A stretch of 64,000 nucleotides of DNA, taken from an uncultured Erwinia sp. (GTDB lineage Bacteria > Pseudomonadota > Gammaproteobacteria > Enterobacterales > Enterobacteriaceae). The notes beneath the pieces are model-generated. The model saw nothing but the letters and a program-made list of their open reading frames with translations. It ran no database searches and had not been told where the DNA came from. The first letter of the stretch is position 1. The number at the start of each line of letters is the position of its first letter. The position numbers were made by a program, and so were the translations under genes. The stretch covers positions 62,001-126,000 of the forward strand of contig CAMIKG010000003.1 in the NCBI GenBank assembly GCA_946221915.1, written 5' to 3'. Shown here in pieces: positions 1 to 9,079 of this stretch.

Positions 1-1173
1 CAGAAAGCGTTCCAGCAGGGTAAACAGAATTGGGTTGAGCATAATCGACAGAATCGCCGCCGCCAGCACCAGGTTGCGGCCTTCATCGGAGAGCAGGTTA
101 AGGGAAATACCCAGCCCGGCAAGAATAAAGGCGAATTCACCGATCTGCGCCAGGCTGGCGGAGATGGTCAGCGCAGTACGGCGTGAGTGACCAAACAGCG
201 TTACCAGCAAGTAGGCGGCAATGGATTTACCCAGCACGATAATCGCCAGCGCGCCCAGCACTGCCAGCGGCTCTTCCACCAGAATCATCGGGTCGAACAG
301 CATGCCCACCGAGACAAAGAACAGTACCGCGAAAGCATCGCGCAGCGGCAGTGTGTCGTGCGCTGCCCGGTGGCTCAGTTCTGACTCATTCAGCACCATA
401 CCGGCGAAGAACGCACCCAGTGCAAAGGAGACATCAAAGAACTCTACTGCGCCAAAGGCGATGCCCAGCGCCAGCGCTAACACCGCCAGGGTAAACAGTT
501 CGCGCGAACCGGTGGCGGCGCTGCGCGCCAGAATCCACGGCACCACGCGGCGGCCGACCACCATCATCAGCACCATAAAGGCGACCACTTTACCGATGGT
601 CAGCAGCAGATCCCACGCCAGCATGGTGAAGCTGGCATTGCCCTGTTCCAGCATACCGGCGATGGCGGGTAGCAGCACCAGCGTCAACACCATCACCAAA
701 TCTTCCACAATCAGCCAGCCAATGGCGATTTGCCCGCGCTGGCTGTCGATCAACTGTCGTTCTTCCAGCGCGCGCAGCAGCACCACGGTGCTGGCGGTGG
801 AGAGACAGAGACCAAACACTAAACCGGTGATCAACGACCAGCCCATACTCCATGACAGCCCCATTCCCAGCAGGGTAGCGACCGCGATCTGGGCGATAGC
901 GCCTGGAATGGCAATGGATTTCACCGACATCAAATCTTTCAGGGAGAAGTGCAGACCGACACCAAACATCAGCAGAATCACACCGAGTTCAGCCAGTTCC
1001 GGTGCCAGGTTGGTATCGGCGACAAAGCCGGGGGTAAAGGGGCCAGCCAGCACGCCTGCCAATAAATAGCCCACCAGCGGGGAGATGCGCAGGCGGTTAG
1101 CCAGCATGCCAAGAAGGAAGGCGAGAACAAGGCCTCCTACAATGGTCGTAATTAACGGCGTGGTGTGGTGCAT
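1..1173 (-). CDS. ybaL: YbaL, KefB-like monovalent cation:proton antiporter (3' end outside window)
   Basis: Inner-membrane antiporter of the CPA2/Kef family. The 391 visible codons start at ATG 1173 (MHHTTPLITTIVGG) and form a chain of hydrophobic segments with Kef-type stretches such as ISPLVGYLLAGVLAGPF, LGVILLMFGVGLHFSL and FALGAFFAGMVL. The C-terminal NAD-binding (RCK/TrkA-N) domain expected in this family of about 560 residues would lie beyond base 1, so the gene is cut by the window edge. A Shine-Dalgarno-like GGGAGGAG precedes the ATG. It is divergent from ushA; E. coli has ybaL and ushA close together with fsr between them, and fsr is absent here. Family call is firm; the transported ion cannot be read from sequence. 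Confidence 0.85.
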   Translation of the reverse strand, partial: MHHTTPLITTIVGGLVLAFLLGMLANRLRISPLVGYLLAGVLAGPFTPGFVADTNLAPELAELGVILLMFGVGLHFSLKDLMSVKSIAIPGAIAQIAVATLLGMGLSWSMGWSLITGLVFGLCLSTASTVVLLRALEERQLIDSQRGQIAIGWLIVEDLVMVLTLVLLPAIAGMLEQGNASFTMLAWDLLLTIGKVVAFMVLMMVVGRRVVPWILARSAATGSRELFTLAVLALALGIAFGAVEFFDVSFALGAFFAGMVLNESELSHRAAHDTLPLRDAFAVLFFVSVGMLFDPMILVEEPLAVLGALAIIVLGKSIAAYLLVTLFGHSRRTALTISASLAQIGEFAFILAGLGISLNLLSDEGRNLVLAAAILSIMLNPILFTLLERFL

Positions 1174-1600
1174 GCCTGTCTCCTCCCGAGAAAGTGTGTC
1201 CGATTGTAAGTATTTAGTTTATGGCAAATTTCTGGCGCGCGCTTGTCAATAATGGTGATAACTATAAAAAATATGAAAAATGAGACAAATTCGGCTGGTG
1301 ACTGGGATTTCTCACACTCATCATAAGCTTCCCTCGATTTTACCGTAGCGATCCTGCAGGCAATTATCAAATATCCGCCGCAGAAATGGCCTATTTATCA
1401 CGATGAACCGCAGGGAAAGCGGTAAAAAGCGTAACTCACTGCTGATAAGCAGTGATTTCCTGCGCCAGATCACCTTTCGTCAGAAAAGCGTGATGGAGCC
1501 GCCGGATCATAACAATACTGACTGGGTACGGTCATAAAGCTGCGGCATAATCACGTTGCACGTTAACTATTTGCAAGTATTGCGGACAAGGAGATCGATT
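1174..1600. other. ybaL-ushA divergent intergenic region
   Basis: About 430 bases between the divergent ybaL and ushA starts. It is AT-rich near 1240-1290 and should hold both promoters, but no strong -35/-10 pair or operator could be assigned by eye. No convincing gene is seen. The space corresponds to the position of fsr in E. coli, of which no trace was recognised. Confidence 0.4.
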
Positions 1601-3256
1601 TTGCATTTCATTAAAAAAACGGTGCCCGGGATGCTGTTGTTATCCCTGCTGACGACGCCTCTGCTGGCGCAGGCATGGGAGAAAGATCACACCTATAAAT
1701 TCACTGTGTTACATACCAATGATCATCATGGCCGTTTCTGGAACAACGAGCATGATGAATATGGTCTGGCAGCACAGAAAACGCTGGTCGATAATCTGCG
1801 TGAAGAGATTCAGGCGCACGGCGGCTCGGTGCTGCTGTTGTCTGGCGGAGATATCAACACTGGCGTGCCGGAGTCCGACTTGCAGGACGCGGAACCTGAT
1901 TTCCGCGGGATGAATCTGATTGGCTATGATGCGATGGCGATTGGCAATCATGAGTTTGATAACCCGCTGTCCGTGCTGCGCCAGCAGCAAAAATGGGCCA
2001 AATTCCCGCTGCTTTCCGCCAACATCTACCAGAAAAGCACCGGAAAGCGCCTGTTCCAGCCTTATGCGTTGTTTAACCGCAAGGGGCTGAAAATTGCGGT
2101 GATCGGTTTAACCACTGATGACACAGCAAAAATTGGTAATCCGGAATACTTTACCGATATGGAATTCCGTAAACCGGCCACAGAAGCCAAAGAGGTGGTG
2201 GAAGAGTTGCGCGCGAAAGAGAAACCGGACGTGATTATCGCTGCCACTCATATGGGCCACTACGATAATGGTCATCATGGTTCTAATGCGCCGGGGGATG
2301 TGGAGATGGCGCGGGCGTTGCCGGCGGGTTATCTCGATATGATTGTCGGTGGTCACTCGCAGGACCCGGTCTGTATGGCCAGCGAGAACGTGAAACAGGC
2401 TAATTATGTTCCGGGTACGCCTTGCGCGCCGGATCGTCAGAATGGCACCTGGATTGTCCAGGCCCACGAGTGGGGCAAATACGTAGGCCGCGCCGATTTT
2501 ACCTTCCGTAATGGCACGCTGACGCTGGACCACTATGAACTGATCCCGGTGAATCTGAAGCATAAAGTGAAAAACAGCGATGGCTCGGAGAGCCGGGTCT
2601 ATTACACCCAGGAAATCGCTAAAAATCCGGGCATGCTGAAGTTACTGACGCCATTCCAGAAAAAAGGTGAAGCGCAGTTAGGCGTGAAGATTGGCAGCGT
2701 GAACGATCACCTTGAGGGTGACCGCAGCAAAGTGCGCTTTGTGCAGACTAACCTGGCGCGCCTGATTCTGACCGGGCAAATGGATCGCACCAAAGCTGAT
2801 TTCGCCGTGATGAGTGGCGGCGGCGTGCGTGATTCCATTGAGCAGGGTGATATCACCTATAAAGATGTGCTGAAGGTGCAGCCGTTTGGCAATACGCTGG
2901 TGTATGTCGATATGAAGGGCAGCGAGGTGGAAAAATATCTCGCGGTGGTCGCCAATAAGCAGGTGGATTCCGGTGCTTATGCGCAATTTGCCAACGTCAG
3001 CCTCGTGGCGGATGGTACTGGCGTCAGCGAGGTGAAAATCAAAGGTGAGCCACTGCAGCAGGATAAAACCTACCGGATGGCGACACTCAGCTTTAATGCC
3101 ACCGGCGGCGATGGCTATCCGGTGATCAGCACCTTACCGGGCTACGTTAATACCGGTTTTGTTGATGCTGAGGTGCTGAAGCAGTTCATCGAGCAAAACT
3201 CACCGCTGGATGCGGCGAAATTCGCCCCGCAGGGTGAGATCGTCTACAGGAAGTAA
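1601..3256 (+). CDS. ushA: UshA, periplasmic UDP-sugar hydrolase / 5'-nucleotidase
   Basis: Periplasmic metallophosphoesterase that hydrolyses UDP-sugars and 5'-nucleotides for nucleoside salvage. The N-terminal metal-binding domain carries HTNDHHG, GGDINTG, GNHEFDNP, ATHMGHYDNG and VGGHSQ; the C-terminal substrate-binding domain carries MSGGGVRDSI and NATGGDGYP. A signal peptide (MLLLSLLTTPLLAQA) precedes the mature WEKDHTYKF. I chose TTG 1601 as start because AAGGAG (1588-1593) lies seven bases upstream and the resulting 551 residues match the E. coli length of 550; an in-frame ATG 45 bases upstream has no such site. Identity is firm; only the start codon is inferred. Confidence 0.95.
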   Translation: MHFIKKTVPGMLLLSLLTTPLLAQAWEKDHTYKFTVLHTNDHHGRFWNNEHDEYGLAAQKTLVDNLREEIQAHGGSVLLLSGGDINTGVPESDLQDAEPDFRGMNLIGYDAMAIGNHEFDNPLSVLRQQQKWAKFPLLSANIYQKSTGKRLFQPYALFNRKGLKIAVIGLTTDDTAKIGNPEYFTDMEFRKPATEAKEVVEELRAKEKPDVIIAATHMGHYDNGHHGSNAPGDVEMARALPAGYLDMIVGGHSQDPVCMASENVKQANYVPGTPCAPDRQNGTWIVQAHEWGKYVGRADFTFRNGTLTLDHYELIPVNLKHKVKNSDGSESRVYYTQEIAKNPGMLKLLTPFQKKGEAQLGVKIGSVNDHLEGDRSKVRFVQTNLARLILTGQMDRTKADFAVMSGGGVRDSIEQGDITYKDVLKVQPFGNTLVYVDMKGSEVEKYLAVVANKQVDSGAYAQFANVSLVADGTGVSEVKIKGEPLQQDKTYRMATLSFNATGGDGYPVISTLPGYVNTGFVDAEVLKQFIEQNSPLDAAKFAPQGEIVYRK

Positions 3257-3261
3257 GCAGC

Positions 3262-3289
3262 ACAGCCTTCCCCGCCAGGGGAAGGCTGT
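3262..3289. terminator. Hairpin between convergent ushA and PACE transporter genes
   Basis: A perfect 12-bp stem (ACAGCCTTCCCC / GGGGAAGGCTGT, three-to-four-base loop) follows the ushA stop and precedes the end of the convergent gene. There is no long T run, so it may be a bidirectional or mRNA-stabilising hairpin. Confidence 0.6.
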
Positions 3290-3301
3290 CACTGACAGTG
3301 C

Positions 3302-3739
3302 CTAACAGCTTTGACAGGCGCGGCGTTCCACCAGTTTCTGGCGCAGCGTATCCCACAGCCAGTTATATGCCACGGTATAGGGCAGGAAGAACAGGAAGAA
3401 GGCCACTTCAATCATAAATGCCTGCAGCAGGCTGACGTCCAGCATCCACGCCGCCAGCGGCAAACCAATCAAAATAAATCCGCCTTCAAATCCCAGCGCA
3501 TGCAGAATACGCAGCCCGGCGCCACGCTTCACTTGGCCCGGCGGATACAGACGATCAAAACCGCTGTTATAGATCATATTCCACAGCATGGCGACAGTTG
3601 ACAGCATGATGGCCAGCGCGCCCATCTGAAACAGCGGTTTGTCCATAATCCAGGCCGCCAGCGGCGAGACGATTGCAATCGCCAGCACCTCAAAGCCTGC
3701 AGCATGTAAAAAACGTTCTTTCAGTGTTCTGGTACGCAT
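3302..3739 (-). CDS. PACE-family efflux transporter (chlorhexidine/biocide type)
   Basis: A 145-residue inner-membrane protein made of two repeats, each with two transmembrane helices. The repeats align visibly: ERFLHAAGFEVLAIAIVSPLAAW in the first and RILHALGFEGGFILIGLPLAAW in the second. This is the bacterial transmembrane pair (BTP) duplication of PACE transporters such as AceI, with the conserved membrane-embedded Glu in GFE. PACE proteins export cationic biocides and polyamine-like amines by proton exchange. It is transcribed divergently from a LysR regulator 90 bases away, the common arrangement for this family. Family is confident; substrate is unknown. Confidence 0.85.
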   Translation of the reverse strand: MRTRTLKERFLHAAGFEVLAIAIVSPLAAWIMDKPLFQMGALAIMLSTVAMLWNMIYNSGFDRLYPPGQVKRGAGLRILHALGFEGGFILIGLPLAAWMLDVSLLQAFMIEVAFFLFFLPYTVAYNWLWDTLRQKLVERRACQSC

Positions 3740-3829
3740 AGTGACTCCTTAACAAGTGATGGTCGCTATTTTCATCGTTTTTTTTGGTAAAATAAAATGA
3801 GTATCCATCGATAAAAGCGATAGAAGACG

Positions 3830-4699
3830 ATGCGTTATTCTCCTGAATCTCTGGAAGCCTTTGTACAGACCGTGGAAAGCGGGTCTTTCTCGGCCGCTGC
3901 CCGCGCGCTGGGAAAAAGCCAGTCCACCATCAGCAGCGCGGTAGCGAACCTGGAAGCCGATCTGGGTTTTACGCTGTTTAACCGTGAAGCGCGCCAGCCG
4001 GTGTTAACCGAAGCAGGGCGACGTGCACTGGCGCAGGTGCAGGAGATTTTGGCCGCCAGTGCGCGGCTCGATCAGCTGGCGGTGCGGCTGGCGGGGGAAG
4101 TGGAGCCGCATTTAAGCATGGCGATTTCCGATTTCTGGCAGGCGGATCACCATGAATCCCTGCTGTATCGCTTTGCCGAACGTTATCCGGATATTGAGTT
4201 CGACTGCATGATTGCGGAAGACGCCGACGCTATCGATCTGCTGCAGAGCGGGCGCGCGGATATCGCGGTGGTGCGGGTGCAGCCGCGGTTGCCGCTGGAT
4301 ATTGCCTCGTCACGTCTGCAGGTGCAGGCGCAGATGGCGATTTATATCCATCATCAGCACCCGCTGGCGCAGCAGGGCAAGCTGCAGTGGCATCAGCTGA
4401 CAGGCGAGCGCCAGCTGCGTCTCAATACCTGGGTGCAGCAGGATGAGGAGCGCGCAGTAGGGAAAGTGTGGTCGGCGCCATCCTATCTGTTATTGCTGGA
4501 GATGGCCGAGCAGGGATTTGGCTGGAGTATTCTGCCGCGCTGGCTGGTAGAGCAGTTTGGTCATCAGCTCCTGACCGCGTTGCCGGTCGAGGGCTGGCCG
4601 CAGAATATCGCGGTGGATGTGGTGTGGTCGAAACGTTCGCCGCCGGGACCGGCGGGGCGCTGGATGATTGATCAACTCTGCGCGCAGCGTCCTGACTAA
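3830..4699 (+). CDS. LysR-type transcriptional regulator, divergent to the PACE transporter
   Basis: A 289-residue LysR-family regulator. The N-terminal winged helix-turn-helix covers about residues 5-65 (SFSAAARALGKSQSTISSAV, then LEADLGFTLFNR), followed by a linker helix and a periplasmic-binding-protein-like effector domain (about 90-289). Its divergent position next to the PACE gene suggests that it regulates that transporter. The 90-base gap (3740-3829) is very AT-rich and is where both promoters and the operator should lie. Family is certain; target and inducer are inferred from position. Confidence 0.85.
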   Translation: MRYSPESLEAFVQTVESGSFSAAARALGKSQSTISSAVANLEADLGFTLFNREARQPVLTEAGRRALAQVQEILAASARLDQLAVRLAGEVEPHLSMAISDFWQADHHESLLYRFAERYPDIEFDCMIAEDADAIDLLQSGRADIAVVRVQPRLPLDIASSRLQVQAQMAIYIHHQHPLAQQGKLQWHQLTGERQLRLNTWVQQDEERAVGKVWSAPSYLLLLEMAEQGFGWSILPRWLVEQFGHQLLTALPVEGWPQNIAVDVVWSKRSPPGPAGRWMIDQLCAQRPD

Positions 4700-4722
4700 G
4701 GGCACGACTGCGCGTCTGGTGC

Positions 4723-5202
4723 TCAGTCGCGGCGGGCAATATCCGCCAGTGTGGCATCGAGCAGCTTAGCCAGGTCTCCAGCCGCCAGTTCGATATCCAG
4801 ACCGCGTTTGCCGCCGGAAATAAAGATGGCAGGCCAGCGGGTGGCGAGATGATCGATCACCGTCGGCAGACGCTTTTTCTGTCCCAGCGGACTGATGCCG
4901 CCCACCAGATAACCGGTTACCCGCTGTGCCAGCTGGGGATCGGCCATATCCGCCTTTTTTGCCCCGAGCGCTTTCGCCACTTTCTTTAAATCCAGCTGGC
5001 TGGATACCGGCGTGACCGCAACCGCCAGATTTTTGCCGTCGCCATTCAGCGCCACTAGCAGCGTTTTATACACCTGCTCAGCATTCAGATTCAGCTTACG
5101 TACCGCCTCATCACCAAAGTGGGTTTCATCACTGTCATGCTGGTAGGGATGCAGGGTAAAGGCGACGTTATGTTTTTCCAGTAGTTTTACCGCCGGGGTC
5201 AT
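4723..5202 (-). CDS. ybaK: YbaK, Cys-tRNA(Pro)/Cys-tRNA(Cys) deacylase
   Basis: Stand-alone trans-editing enzyme that clears cysteine mis-charged on tRNA-Pro by prolyl-tRNA synthetase. The 159 residues equal the E. coli length. Recognisable YbaK/EbsC features are the start MTPAVKLLEKHNVAFTLHPY, a central KTLLVAL strand with VTPVSSQLDLKKVAKALGAKKA, and GYLVGGISPLGQKKRLP. It lies beside chiX and ybaP, as in E. coli. Identity is confident. Confidence 0.93.
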   Translation of the reverse strand: MTPAVKLLEKHNVAFTLHPYQHDSDETHFGDEAVRKLNLNAEQVYKTLLVALNGDGKNLAVAVTPVSSQLDLKKVAKALGAKKADMADPQLAQRVTGYLVGGISPLGQKKRLPTVIDHLATRWPAIFISGGKRGLDIELAAGDLAKLLDATLADIARRD

Positions 5203-5288
5203 TATCTCTGTCCTTCGTGAGAATATTCTTATCGGTTTGATGCAGAAAAGTGCTGGCGAAAATTCAAACTTTGCGCGACAATCGCCAT

Positions 5289-5377
5289 CCCTTCAGCAAG
5301 TCAGTTGCTGCAGGCGAACAAAAATCATAAACAAAATCTTCTTTGACAGGTCGATAGCAATATCGGCCTTCTTTTTT
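5289..5377 (+). ncRNA. chiX: ChiX (MicM/SroB) Hfq-dependent small RNA
   Basis: In E. coli this intergenic region between ybaK and ybaP encodes ChiX, an Hfq sRNA that silences the chitoporin chiP mRNA. The same elements are present here: a 5' hairpin (CAGCAA 5294-5299 / TTGCTG 5305-5310), an A-rich single strand, a CTTCTTTGACAGG block close to the E. coli seed (CCTCTTTGACGGG), and an intrinsic terminator with an 8-bp stem (5349-5356 / 5361-5368) around a GCAA loop and a T-rich tail. A plausible -10 (GACAAT 5277-5282) puts the start near 5289. The terminator runs into the stop codon of convergent ybaP. The 5' end is inferred. Confidence 0.85.
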
Positions 5378-6180
5378 TAGCGGCTCTGCAATAAATCCGG
5401 CAGGTTGCCTTCGCCATACAGATGCAATGCGCCGACGGCCACCACATAACGCCCGGCGGCGAGCTGGCTCAGGGTTTCCGACCAGTGCTGGTTACGCTGA
5501 TTCATCAGCACGTCATTAAGCTCGCTGCTGAAGGTGGTCGGCAACGCCATCTGGCGCTGACGCGGTGGCGTTTCCAGCCACCAGCTCACCATAGTTTGTA
5601 GCAGGCGGGCATTGGTGTGCCAGTGCAGCAGAGTATCCTCCAGCAGCGCCATGCCGTTATCCGGCAATGCTTTCAATAGCGCCAGCTGCTCGTCAGGACC
5701 TTCCAGCTCGATGATGGTCATCCCACGCTCTTTTGCCGCCTGCAGCAGCTGGTAGTCAATGCCGTAATCTGGCCGAAGTCCCAGCCGTTGCGCCTGCTGC
5801 GCCTGTAACATCAGCGCCACCTGCCAGCCCGGCAGAGTATCGACCCTCTCACTGCTGATCGACAGCTCATCACACAGACGCTGCAGAACAGGCAGGCTGT
5901 CTGGCGTCAGACGTTGCGTCAGGCTCGGCCAGCTGCCGCCATCACGGAAAGGTGACGCGCCGCGGGTGATATCGGCTTCGACAATCAGCGCGTCGGCGGC
6001 ATCCAGCGTCTGCAATAATTGCGCGGGTAGCGGCATCATATCGCGGGTGCCCATATGGATACTGCCGACCAGATGCAGCTGGCGTCCGGCGGGCAGCACC
6101 ACATCCAGCGCCGGGTAGGCGTAGCTCACTGCTGAAAACGATCTGATCAGTGAGGTCACTTTATGCAGCCATGTCGCCAT
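5377..6180 (-). CDS. ybaP: YbaP, TraB/GumN-family protein
   Basis: A 267-residue TraB/GumN-family protein (putative metalloprotease-like fold). It shows the two family GxxH-type motifs: LVGSIHMG near the N-terminus and VAVGALHLYGEG near the C-terminus, plus ALIVEADI and GIDYQLLQAAKERG. I start at ATG 6180 (MATWLHKVTSLIR) because of the GGAGAAGG-type ribosome site just upstream and agreement with the E. coli length (264); longer in-frame starts lack such support. Its stop codon lies in the terminator of chiX. The biological substrate is not known. Confidence 0.88.
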   Translation of the reverse strand: MATWLHKVTSLIRSFSAVSYAYPALDVVLPAGRQLHLVGSIHMGTRDMMPLPAQLLQTLDAADALIVEADITRGASPFRDGGSWPSLTQRLTPDSLPVLQRLCDELSISSERVDTLPGWQVALMLQAQQAQRLGLRPDYGIDYQLLQAAKERGMTIIELEGPDEQLALLKALPDNGMALLEDTLLHWHTNARLLQTMVSWWLETPPRQRQMALPTTFSSELNDVLMNQRNQHWSETLSQLAAGRYVVAVGALHLYGEGNLPDLLQSR

Positions 6181-6266
6181 TTTTCCGCCTTCTCCAGTGA
6201 AACGATTCATGCTAGCGGTTTCACTGGCTGATGAACAGCAGAAAGCGGAACGATAGCGGGCTGCAA

Positions 6267-8783
6267 TCAATCCTTCGGCGGCTGGTAGCGCAGCAGGCGA
6301 TTCGCGTTACTGACCACGGTAATGGATGACAGCGCCATTGCTGCGCCTGCCACCACCGGATTAAGCAGCGTGCCGGTCAGCGGCCACAACACACCGGCGG
6401 CAATCGGGATACCCAGCGAGTTATAGATAAATGCCCCCAGCAGGTTCTGCTTCATATTGCGCAGCGTCGCTTTGGCAATCGCCAGCGCATCAACGACGCT
6501 GTTGAGATCGTGACGCATCAGCGTAATCGCTGCGGTTTCAATCGCCACATCACTGCCGCTGCCCATGGCAATACCGACATCCGCCTGCGCCAGCGCTGGC
6601 GCATCATTAATACCATCGCCAATCATCGCCACCTGATGCCCCTGCTGTTGCAGCGCGATAATCGCCTCTGCTTTGCCCTCTGGCAACACTCCGGCAATCA
6701 CCTGATCAAGACCCGCTTCGCGTGCGATGGCGTGGGCGGTGGTGGGATTATCACCAGTCAGCATCACCAGATGGTAACCGAGCTGATGCAGGCGCTTCAG
6801 CGCTGCCGTACTGCTGGCGCGCAACGGATCGCGAATCCCCAGCAGCGCAACAATTCTGCCGTCGGCGGCCAGCATCACCGGTGTGGCGCCGCTTTGCGCC
6901 AGCGCGTTAACCGCGCTGTCCGCAACGTCGGTAGCAATCTGCTGCTGTTGCATCAGCGCATGATTACCCAGCAGCAGCGCGACGCCATCAATCATGCCGC
7001 TGACACCCTGCCCGCGTATTGTACGAAATTGCTCAACGGCAGGCAGAGTGTGCTGCGCCGCACGTTCGCGGATCGCCCGCGCCAGCGGATGGCTGGAACC
7101 CTGCTCCAGCGCGGCAGCCCAGCGCAACACCTGCGACTCGTCGGTGTGCTGGAAAGTGATGATATCGGTAACGCGCGGCGCACCTTCGGTCAGGGTGCCG
7201 GTTTTATCAAATACCAGCGTATCAAGCGTACTCGCGCGTTGCAGCGCATCCGCGTCACGCACCAGCACACCAAGCTCGGCAGCGCGGCCAACGCCGGAGA
7301 TAATCGACATCGGCGTCGCCAGCCCAAGTGCGCAGGGGCAGGCGATAATCAGCACGGTAGTGGCGATCACCAGCGTGTAGACAATTTGCGGCTGTGGACC
7401 CACGGCGTACCAGATGGCCGCGCTGATGGCCGCAATTGCCACCACCGTCGGGACAAATACCGCCGAAATACGATCCGCCAGTTTGCCTATCTCCGGCTTG
7501 CTGCTTTGCGCCTGGCGCACCAGCTGAATAATGCGTGCCAGGGTCGTGTTTTTGCCGGTTGCCTGGGCGGTAAACAGCACGCTGCCGTCCTGCAGCAGGG
7601 TACCGGCATGCAGTTTATCGCCGGTGGATTTTTGCTGCGGCACCGGTTCGCCGGTCAGCATCGCTTCGTCCAGCCAGGCTTCCCCTGAAGTGATTTCGCC
7701 ATCGACCGGGACACGGTCGCCGGTGGTCAGGCGCAGCGTCATGCCGGGCGTAACCTCACTCAAGGGCAGCATTTGTTCACCGGATGAGGTGACGACGCGC
7801 GCCGTCTGTGGAGTAAGATCCAGTAGCCGCTCCAGCGCCTGTGAGGAGCGCTGACGCGCGCGCTGCTCCAGCGCATGGCCGAGATTGATCAGGCCGATGA
7901 TCATCGCGCTGGCTTCATAATAGAGATGGCGCGCCGCCATCGGGAAAAAGTCAGGCCAGAGATTGACGCTGAAGGAGTAGAGCCAGGCGGCGGCCGTTCC
8001 GAGCGCCACCAGCGTATCCATGGTCGCGGTGCCTTTCAGCAGGCTGCGCCATGCGCTGCGATAGAAGTGGCCACCCGCGACGGCCATCACCAGTAGCGTC
8101 AGTACGCCCACCACCAGCCAGCCGCTGCGGTTGCTGTCGGTCAGCATCATATTGTCGCCGAACATGCCCCACACCATTAGCGGAATGCCCAGCGTCAGCG
8201 CCAGTGCAGACTGCCAGCTAAAGCGACGCATCGCCTGACGGGCATTTTGCTGCTGCTTTTCGCGCCGCTGCTGGTCATCTTCAATCACTTCCGCGTTATA
8301 GCCCGCGTTTTTTACGGCGGCTATCAGCGCCTGTGGCGTAGCGGAGCCGAGCACCAGCGCGCTGCGATCCGCCAGGTTAACGCGCGCCTGCCCGACGCCA
8401 GCCACCTGTTGCAGGGCATTCTGTACTCTGCTGACGCAGCTGGCGCAGCTCATGCCATCAATCAACAGGTGATGGCTGTCCGCGAAAGAAGAGGGCGCCG
8501 GAAGCTGTTGAGTAGCCGCTGTCAGCGCTTCCGGCTGAGGTTCTGCATCTGTCAGCGGATCAGGCTTTGGGTGGCTGTCGTCCTGTTGTACTTTGGCGTG
8601 ATAACCCGCCTGTTCTACCGTGGCGACCAGTGCCTCTGCCGATGCCGCGCCAGTGATACGCGCTTCGCTGGTGGACACCTCGGCCTGTTCAACGTCGTCG
8701 CGTTGCTCCAGCGCCTCTTTTACCCTTTTGACACAATGGCCGCAGGACAAGCCATCCAGCGCCAGTAATGTAATCTGTGACAT
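6267..8783 (-). CDS. copA: CopA, Cu(I)-exporting P1B-type ATPase
   Basis: Inner-membrane pump that exports Cu(I) from the cytoplasm using ATP. The 838 residues contain two N-terminal heavy-metal-associated domains (GLSCGHC near residue 11 and GMSCASC near 114), eight expected membrane helices, the CPC ion-path motif in IACPCALGLATP, the phosphorylation motif DKTGTLT, the nucleotide-binding HP dipeptide in SSHPLARA, and GDGINDAPAL. Length matches E. coli CopA (834). A MerR-type copper promoter with a CueR operator lies 54 bases upstream of the ATG at 8783, and cueR is 1.8 kb away, so copper induction is expected. Confidence 0.97.
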   Translation of the reverse strand: MSQITLLALDGLSCGHCVKRVKEALEQRDDVEQAEVSTSEARITGAASAEALVATVEQAGYHAKVQQDDSHPKPDPLTDAEPQPEALTAATQQLPAPSSFADSHHLLIDGMSCASCVSRVQNALQQVAGVGQARVNLADRSALVLGSATPQALIAAVKNAGYNAEVIEDDQQRREKQQQNARQAMRRFSWQSALALTLGIPLMVWGMFGDNMMLTDSNRSGWLVVGVLTLLVMAVAGGHFYRSAWRSLLKGTATMDTLVALGTAAAWLYSFSVNLWPDFFPMAARHLYYEASAMIIGLINLGHALEQRARQRSSQALERLLDLTPQTARVVTSSGEQMLPLSEVTPGMTLRLTTGDRVPVDGEITSGEAWLDEAMLTGEPVPQQKSTGDKLHAGTLLQDGSVLFTAQATGKNTTLARIIQLVRQAQSSKPEIGKLADRISAVFVPTVVAIAAISAAIWYAVGPQPQIVYTLVIATTVLIIACPCALGLATPMSIISGVGRAAELGVLVRDADALQRASTLDTLVFDKTGTLTEGAPRVTDIITFQHTDESQVLRWAAALEQGSSHPLARAIRERAAQHTLPAVEQFRTIRGQGVSGMIDGVALLLGNHALMQQQQIATDVADSAVNALAQSGATPVMLAADGRIVALLGIRDPLRASSTAALKRLHQLGYHLVMLTGDNPTTAHAIAREAGLDQVIAGVLPEGKAEAIIALQQQGHQVAMIGDGINDAPALAQADVGIAMGSGSDVAIETAAITLMRHDLNSVVDALAIAKATLRNMKQNLLGAFIYNSLGIPIAAGVLWPLTGTLLNPVVAGAAMALSSITVVSNANRLLRYQPPKD

Positions 8784-8837
8784 GGTTATCGCTCCTGATG
8801 TTGTCGTTTGACCGGATGTCGCTCCTGGTTAACTATA

Positions 8838-8868
8838 AGGTTAAACCTTCCATTAAGGGGAAGGTCAA
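8838..8868 (-). promoter_or_regulatory. CueR-dependent copA promoter
   Basis: Read on the minus strand, -35 TTGACC (8863-8868) and -10 TAACCT (8838-8843) are separated by 19 bp. That long spacer is the hallmark of MerR-family activated promoters. The spacer region holds a 21-bp dyad, ACCTTCC-N7-GGAAGGT (8845-8865), matching the E. coli CueR box at copA. Confidence 0.92.
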
Positions 8869-9079
8869 GCCCCGTGATTAACAGGTAAGTCATCATCCTC
8901 CACTGTACGGAATCCTCTCCGGGCAGCAGCATCACTCTGGTTTTTTCTTACTTTTCATTTTAGGCAGGTATTGCTGACCAACCCATGTGCGGGGCCGCGT
9001 GTCATTACCGGGACACATTGTGCAACGTATGCGTTTTCTGCCAGGCAGAAACGCTGAAATAAGCGCGTCAGGGGGCAAT

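Noticed and set aside
6510..7688. Long plus-strand open frame across copA
   Set aside because: Antisense shadow of the copper ATPase with Arg/His/Gln-rich low-complexity translation.
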